From Bacteroidales bacterium (GTDB taxonomy: Bacteria; Bacteroidota; Bacteroidia; Bacteroidales; UBA932): a stretch of 9,615 nt of DNA. Positions within the stretch are counted from its first letter, which is position 1. Every line of letters starts with the position of its first letter. The position numbers and the translations under genes are program-made. Below, piece after piece: positions 6,877 to 9,615 of this stretch. The stretch spans positions 1 through 9,615 of the forward strand of contig JAFVDC010000071.1 of assembly GCA_017478685.1 (NCBI GenBank), in the 5' to 3' direction. Below the pieces are notes generated by a model. It did not search any database and was not told the origin of the DNA. It was given only the letters and a program-made list of their open reading frames with translations.

Positions 6877-6993
6877 TTATCTCTCCACAAAGCCCACCAT
6901 GGCACCGCCGCCGTGCCCCAGCGGCACAAAGACAGCGGCAAAAACGGCAAGGAATATGAGTGCTTCCACAAGGGAGCGGTTCTTGTTTTTCAT
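6877..6993 (-). CDS. 38-residue single-span membrane microprotein next to the symporter
   Basis: An ATG at 6991-6993 opens 38 codons ending in TAA at 6877-6879. The peptide begins MKNKNRSLVE, has one hydrophobic segment (about residues 9-26, ALIFLAVFAAVFVPLG) with positive charge before it, and ends with a glycine-rich GHGGGAMVGFVER tail. It sits 13 bp after the MORN gene and 10 bp before the symporter ATG, which fits an operon member rather than a spacer. No Shine-Dalgarno sequence is seen, as elsewhere in the window. I do not recognise the family. By analogy with tiny subunits of other secondary transporters (for example MetS with MetP) it could assist the symporter, but that is inference. 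It could also be a chance ORF, although its membrane topology and exact fit in the gap argue against this. Confidence 0.65.
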   Translation of the reverse strand: MKNKNRSLVEALIFLAVFAAVFVPLGHGGGAMVGFVER

Positions 6994-7006
6994 ATAGTTC
7001 AGGAAC

Positions 7007-8434
7007 TTACAGGACCCTTACTTCCAGATAATGTTCAATTGTGTAGTGGTAGTTTTCGTCGTAAATGGTAGCGGTTGCATTATGGGAACTTTCATGGCGC
7101 CTGGATTCTCCACGGCGGAGGGTATCAGTAATGGGTTTGCCATCGGCCATAAAGGCGCCCTGCACTTCAAAGCTGACGCTGTCCTCCGTGACATCTGTGA
7201 GCTCAATGCCCTGATTGGTGTTGAAGCCCGAATCCCGGCTTATTGCCATGGCGCTATCATAGCGCACCAGTCCCTTGGCGGCGGGGAAGAGGAAGGTGCC
7301 GGTGTTGTTGTAGTCAAAGCCGGAGTGATGCTCCGTCACTATGAGAAGAGGAGTCTTTTGGGAGGGATCGGCCTGGACGGATTCCGGGATAAGACGCCCG
7401 TCTTTCCACTCTCCTTCTATGCTGAGCCCGCATGCGAAGGTATAGACGCCGTACCCGGTCAGGGGGCCTTCAAAGTGGTCTCCGTTGGCATAGTCACGGA
7501 TGGCCGAGCCCACCAGTTTACCTTCTTCCCACTCACCCTCTATGCGGTCCTCTCCGTCGGTGAAGTTGCCGTCAAAGTTGTCTTTCACAAGGGTGCCGTG
7601 TCCGTGGCGCTTGCCTTCCTTGAAGCTGCCCGTGTAGGTTTCACTTACGGTGGAGCAGTGGAGGCCAACCTCGCTGCTGTCCATCATTGTGCCCTCTCCG
7701 TGCTGCAGGTCATTCAGCCACTCTCCTTTGTAGTCCTGGACATATCTGCGGACGCCTTTACTGCTGCTGTGATAATGCCCGTATCCGCTGCGCTTGCCAT
7801 TTTCCCACGTGCCGTCGTAATGGGCATAATAACCGTTTATGTTGTAGTCCATGTGGCCGCCGCCGTGGGGGAGGCCATCGGCATTGACATCTCCCTTATA
7901 CACATCTCCATTGGGGAACTTGATGGTCTTGGGGTCTTTGACACGCTCGGCCTGATGCTCCTCAAAGAGTTCCCGGCAGGCCTTGTCCCCCTGTTCCATC
8001 CCCGTTTTCCAGAGCGCCAGGGCACCGTTCACATCCGGGTTTCCGTCCGGCGTCCAGTCTCCTTCATAGAGCATGGTCCCCATTTGGGAGAAAGCCTCGG
8101 CATAACCCGCGTCTGCAGCCTCTGTGAATTCCATCCATGCTTCCACGTAGTTCAGTTCCATCTGGTAGTAGATCATTCCCTTCAGATAATGGCCGAATGC
8201 CATGTATTCCGACATCTCTTCCGGACTTCCCAGCTCCTCATCCCACTCCATGGCCTTTTCAATCCACTCCATGGCGGAGTCTCTGTCAAATTCTTCGTCA
8301 TAATAATAGGAGGCCAGGGCCAACGCTGCGGGGATATCCTTTGAATCGGCTGCCTCTTTGAAAAGGGAAACGGCCCGTTCCATATCTTCATCATAGATAC
8401 GGTAGGCTTCGTCACGGAGTTGCTGGGGTGTCAT
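7007..8434 (-). CDS. Sel1-like plus MORN-repeat protein
   Basis: 475 residues, no signal peptide or membrane segment, strongly acidic N-terminal half. Residues about 1-165 form Sel1/TPR-like helical repeats (AVSLFKEAAD, IPAALALASYYYDE, YAEAFSQMGTMLYEG, GALALWKTGMEQGD). Residues about 170-350 hold a run of MORN-type repeats (FPNGDVYKGD, YDGTWENGKRSGYGHY, YKGEWLNDLQHGEGTM, YTGSFKEGKRHGHGTL, IEGEWEEGKL, IEGEWKDGRL). A C-terminal region of about 115 residues is predicted by eye to be beta-rich and matches nothing I know. Such proteins are generally scaffolds or partners in protein complexes; no catalytic motif is visible. Its ATG is 2 bp after the deoD stop, so it is co-translated with a purine salvage enzyme, a pairing I cannot explain. 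A 437-codon open frame on the opposite strand is only its shadow. Confidence 0.85.
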   Translation of the reverse strand: MTPQQLRDEAYRIYDEDMERAVSLFKEAADSKDIPAALALASYYYDEEFDRDSAMEWIEKAMEWDEELGSPEEMSEYMAFGHYLKGMIYYQMELNYVEAWMEFTEAADAGYAEAFSQMGTMLYEGDWTPDGNPDVNGALALWKTGMEQGDKACRELFEEHQAERVKDPKTIKFPNGDVYKGDVNADGLPHGGGHMDYNINGYYAHYDGTWENGKRSGYGHYHSSSKGVRRYVQDYKGEWLNDLQHGEGTMMDSSEVGLHCSTVSETYTGSFKEGKRHGHGTLVKDNFDGNFTDGEDRIEGEWEEGKLVGSAIRDYANGDHFEGPLTGYGVYTFACGLSIEGEWKDGRLIPESVQADPSQKTPLLIVTEHHSGFDYNNTGTFLFPAAKGLVRYDSAMAISRDSGFNTNQGIELTDVTEDSVSFEVQGAFMADGKPITDTLRRGESRRHESSHNATATIYDENYHYTIEHYLEVRVL

Positions 8435-8436
8435 AA

Positions 8437-9150
8437 TTAAATCAGGGACAGGGCTACTTCCATCATGTCCGTGAATGTCTTCTGGCGTTGCTCGGAGGTG
8501 GTGACTTCCCCGGTGAGGATGTGGTCGCTGATGGTGAGGATGCCAAGGGCGCGGTTGCCGCTGCGGGCAGCGTTCATGTAGAGCGCGGCCACTTCCATTT
8601 CCACGGCCAGCACTCCCATCTTGATCCAGCCCTTGGTGTTGGGGTTCTCCCTGTAGAAGAGGTCCGACGACACCACGTTTCCAACCATGTAGTGGATGTC
8701 TTTTTTCTCACAGAAATCGGCCGCCTGCCTAAGGAGCTTAAAGTCTCCGATAGGGGCGAACATGCCGTCCAGCTGGTACTGGTCTGCGTAGTTTGAGTCT
8801 GTGCAGGCGCCCTGTGCCAGCACAAGGTCCCCGATGTGAAGGCCATGGTTGATGGCTCCGGCGCTTCCCACGCGGATGATGGTCTTTACGCCGTAGAAGT
8901 TGTAAAGTTCATAAGTATAAAGGCCGATGGATGGCATTCCCATGCCGTGGCCCATCATGCTAACGCGTTTCCCTTTGTAGGTGCCGGTGAAGCCAAGCAT
9001 GCCGCGTACTTCGTTGAAGCACACAGGATTGTCCAGGTATTTTTCGGCCATGAATTTGGCGCGGAGAGGGTCTCCGGCCATGATTACGGTTTCTGCTATT
9101 TCTCCGTATTTTGCTCCGATGTGCGGAGTGGGGGTATTCTCTTTACTCAT
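8437..9150 (-). CDS. deoD: Purine nucleoside phosphorylase, DeoD type
   Basis: 237 residues, the length of the hexameric bacterial enzyme (E. coli 239). It splits purine (deoxy)nucleosides with phosphate into base and (deoxy)ribose-1-phosphate in the cytoplasm. Features are the N-terminal HIGAKYGEIAETVIMAGDPLR with phosphate-site glycine and arginine residues (G26, R30), GHGMGMPS (68-75), RVGSAG (93-98), LAVEMEVAALY (181-191, the ribose-binding VEME) and ISDH (207-210, containing the catalytic Asp209). All key residues are present. The ATG at 9148-9150 follows a well-formed Bacteroidota promoter in the divergent intergenic region. It is the first gene of a run with the MORN protein, the microprotein and the symporter. 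Nothing is odd in the protein itself. Confidence 0.97.
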   Translation of the reverse strand: MSKENTPTPHIGAKYGEIAETVIMAGDPLRAKFMAEKYLDNPVCFNEVRGMLGFTGTYKGKRVSMMGHGMGMPSIGLYTYELYNFYGVKTIIRVGSAGAINHGLHIGDLVLAQGACTDSNYADQYQLDGMFAPIGDFKLLRQAADFCEKKDIHYMVGNVVSSDLFYRENPNTKGWIKMGVLAVEMEVAALYMNAARSGNRALGILTISDHILTGEVTTSEQRQKTFTDMMEVALSLI

Positions 9151-9178
9151 AGTGTGTGTTATTGGTCATATGGTCTTG

Positions 9179-9210
9179 CAAAGATAGCAAACCAATTTGC
9201 ATATAACAAT
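9179..9210 (-). promoter_or_regulatory. Bacteroidota-type promoter of deoD
   Basis: On the minus strand TATCTTTG (9186-9179) matches TAnnTTTG exactly. ATTG (9210-9207) stands 20 nt upstream, a normal spacing for the -33 element. The leader to the ATG at 9150 would be about 20-25 nt. Between the two boxes lies a 5-bp inverted repeat, GCAAA (9187-9191) and TTTGC (9196-9200), which could be an operator or chance. Confidence 0.7.
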
Positions 9211-9227
9211 ATTTCTTCTGACCTTTG
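9196..9227 (+). promoter_or_regulatory. Candidate plus-strand promoter of the lipoprotein gene
   Basis: TTTG (9196-9199), a 20-nt spacer and GACCTTTG (9220-9227) resemble the Bacteroidota -33/-7 pair, with GA in place of TA at the -7 box. The start codon at 9246 is 18 nt further on. It overlaps the deoD promoter head to head, so the two could compete. Confidence 0.4.
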
Positions 9228-9245
9228 TTAAGACAAATAGTTCCT

Positions 9246-9615
9246 ATGAAGAAACTTTTTCCTGCTTTTGCGGCCTTTTTAATAGTTCTTTCCGCGGTCT
9301 CCTGCCAGTCAGACGGCAAGGGGAATGATTCCTGGCGCAGCCTTATTGAAGAAAGTGACCGCCTTGCTGCCGGGCAGGACTGGGAACAGGCCACGGAATA
9401 TGCCCTGAAGGCTGTATCGGCCCCGGACCTCACGGATGGCGGGAAGTCCCTCTGCCTCAGCCGTCTTGCCGCCCTTGATATCATCACCTGGCGTGACGCA
9501 CAGGGGTGGGAGCATGCCGTAGAGGCTGAGCGTCTGGCGCGTGCAAGCGGAACGGATACCCTCATTGCGGCCGCCCTCCTCCAGAAAGGCCGCCTTCAGC
9601 TCTGCGGCGCCATTA
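9246..9615 (+). CDS. TPR-like lipoprotein, N-terminal part (cut by window end)
   Basis: 123 codons are visible and the frame is open at the window edge. The N-terminus MKKLFPAFAAFLIVLSAVSC is a lipoprotein signal with a lipobox ending at Cys20, followed by QSDGKGNDS. The mature part is alpha-helical with TPR-like spacing (WRSLIEESDRLAAGQDWEQA, then YALKAVS, HAVEAERLARASG, AALLQKGRLQL). In Bacteroidota such lipid-anchored or membrane TPR proteins are often the sensor parts of larger regulators or histidine kinases, but the deciding C-terminus is outside the window. It is transcribed divergently from deoD. The ATG is chosen because the signal peptide starts exactly there; no Shine-Dalgarno sequence is present. 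Confidence 0.8.
   Translation, partial: MKKLFPAFAAFLIVLSAVSCQSDGKGNDSWRSLIEESDRLAAGQDWEQATEYALKAVSAPDLTDGGKSLCLSRLAALDIITWRDAQGWEHAVEAERLARASGTDTLIAAALLQKGRLQLCGAI

Noticed and set aside
6867..6971. N-terminal extension of the symporter to 6971
   Set aside because: It would cover most of the 38-residue gene out of frame and add a tryptophan/serine-rich leader not seen in the family; the ATG at 6866 starts at the usual cytoplasmic N-terminus.
7031..8344. 437-codon open frame on the plus strand, opposite the MORN gene
   Set aside because: It is fully antisense to a protein with clear Sel1 and MORN repeats; its translation shows no recognisable motif and its openness follows from the codon bias of the minus-strand gene.
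1..9615. CRISPR arrays, tRNA or rRNA genes, insertion sequences, attachment sites
   Set aside because: No spaced direct-repeat array, no transposase or integrase motif, and no cloverleaf or rRNA-like segment was noticed on either strand.

Overview
The window looks like a chromosomal segment from a Bacteroidota bacterium, most likely of the order Bacteroidales. The evidence is the family-typical DsbD-like thioredoxin tail, -7 boxes matching TAnnTTTG upstream of two operons, a lipoprotein with a short lipobox signal, and start codons with no Shine-Dalgarno sequence, often preceded by (A)CT. Base composition is moderately GC-rich by eye. Genus cannot be assigned from the sequence alone.

Layout. 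(1) 1-1829, plus strand: the 3' end of a dsbD-like thiol:disulfide interchange gene, overlapping by 4 bp (ATGA) a complete L-cysteine desulfidase of the UPF0597/CyuA (YhaM, CdsB) family. (2) 1830-1945: a convergent intergenic region holding two hairpins that probably terminate transcription from both sides. (3) 5645 down to 1946, minus strand: a tight four-gene operon in the order EamA/DMT permease, amidinotransferase-fold guanidino hydrolase, carbamate kinase (arcC), ornithine carbamoyltransferase (arcB). Gene spacing is -4, 3 and 8 bp. (4) 9150 down to 5712, minus strand: deoD (purine nucleoside phosphorylase), a Sel1/MORN-repeat protein, an unlisted 38-residue membrane microprotein, and an SLC1/DAACS-type symporter, spaced by 2, 13 and 10 bp. 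(5) 9151-9245: a divergent promoter region. (6) 9246-end, plus strand: the start of a lipoprotein with helical, TPR-like sequence, cut by the window edge.

How the genes fit together. Region 3 reads as a complete arginine-deiminase-type energy pathway: guanidino substrate to citrulline, citrulline plus phosphate to ornithine and carbamoyl phosphate, and carbamoyl phosphate plus ADP to ATP. The usual ArcA (about 410 residues) is replaced by a 304-residue DDAH-like enzyme with all catalytic motifs present, and the usual ArcD antiporter by an EamA permease. With the cysteine desulfidase and the nucleoside phosphorylase, the window is rich in catabolism of amino acids and nucleosides, as expected of a fermentative host-associated or anaerobic lifestyle (inference).

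Most interesting observations: the recomposed arginine-deiminase-like operon; a dispersed-repeat unit (encoding VILSEAKNL) in frame in the DsbD linker; the overlooked microprotein next to the symporter; loss of the NMDGT and substrate-arginine signatures in that symporter; and an extra cysteine cluster in the desulfidase, which is translationally coupled to the dsbD-like gene.
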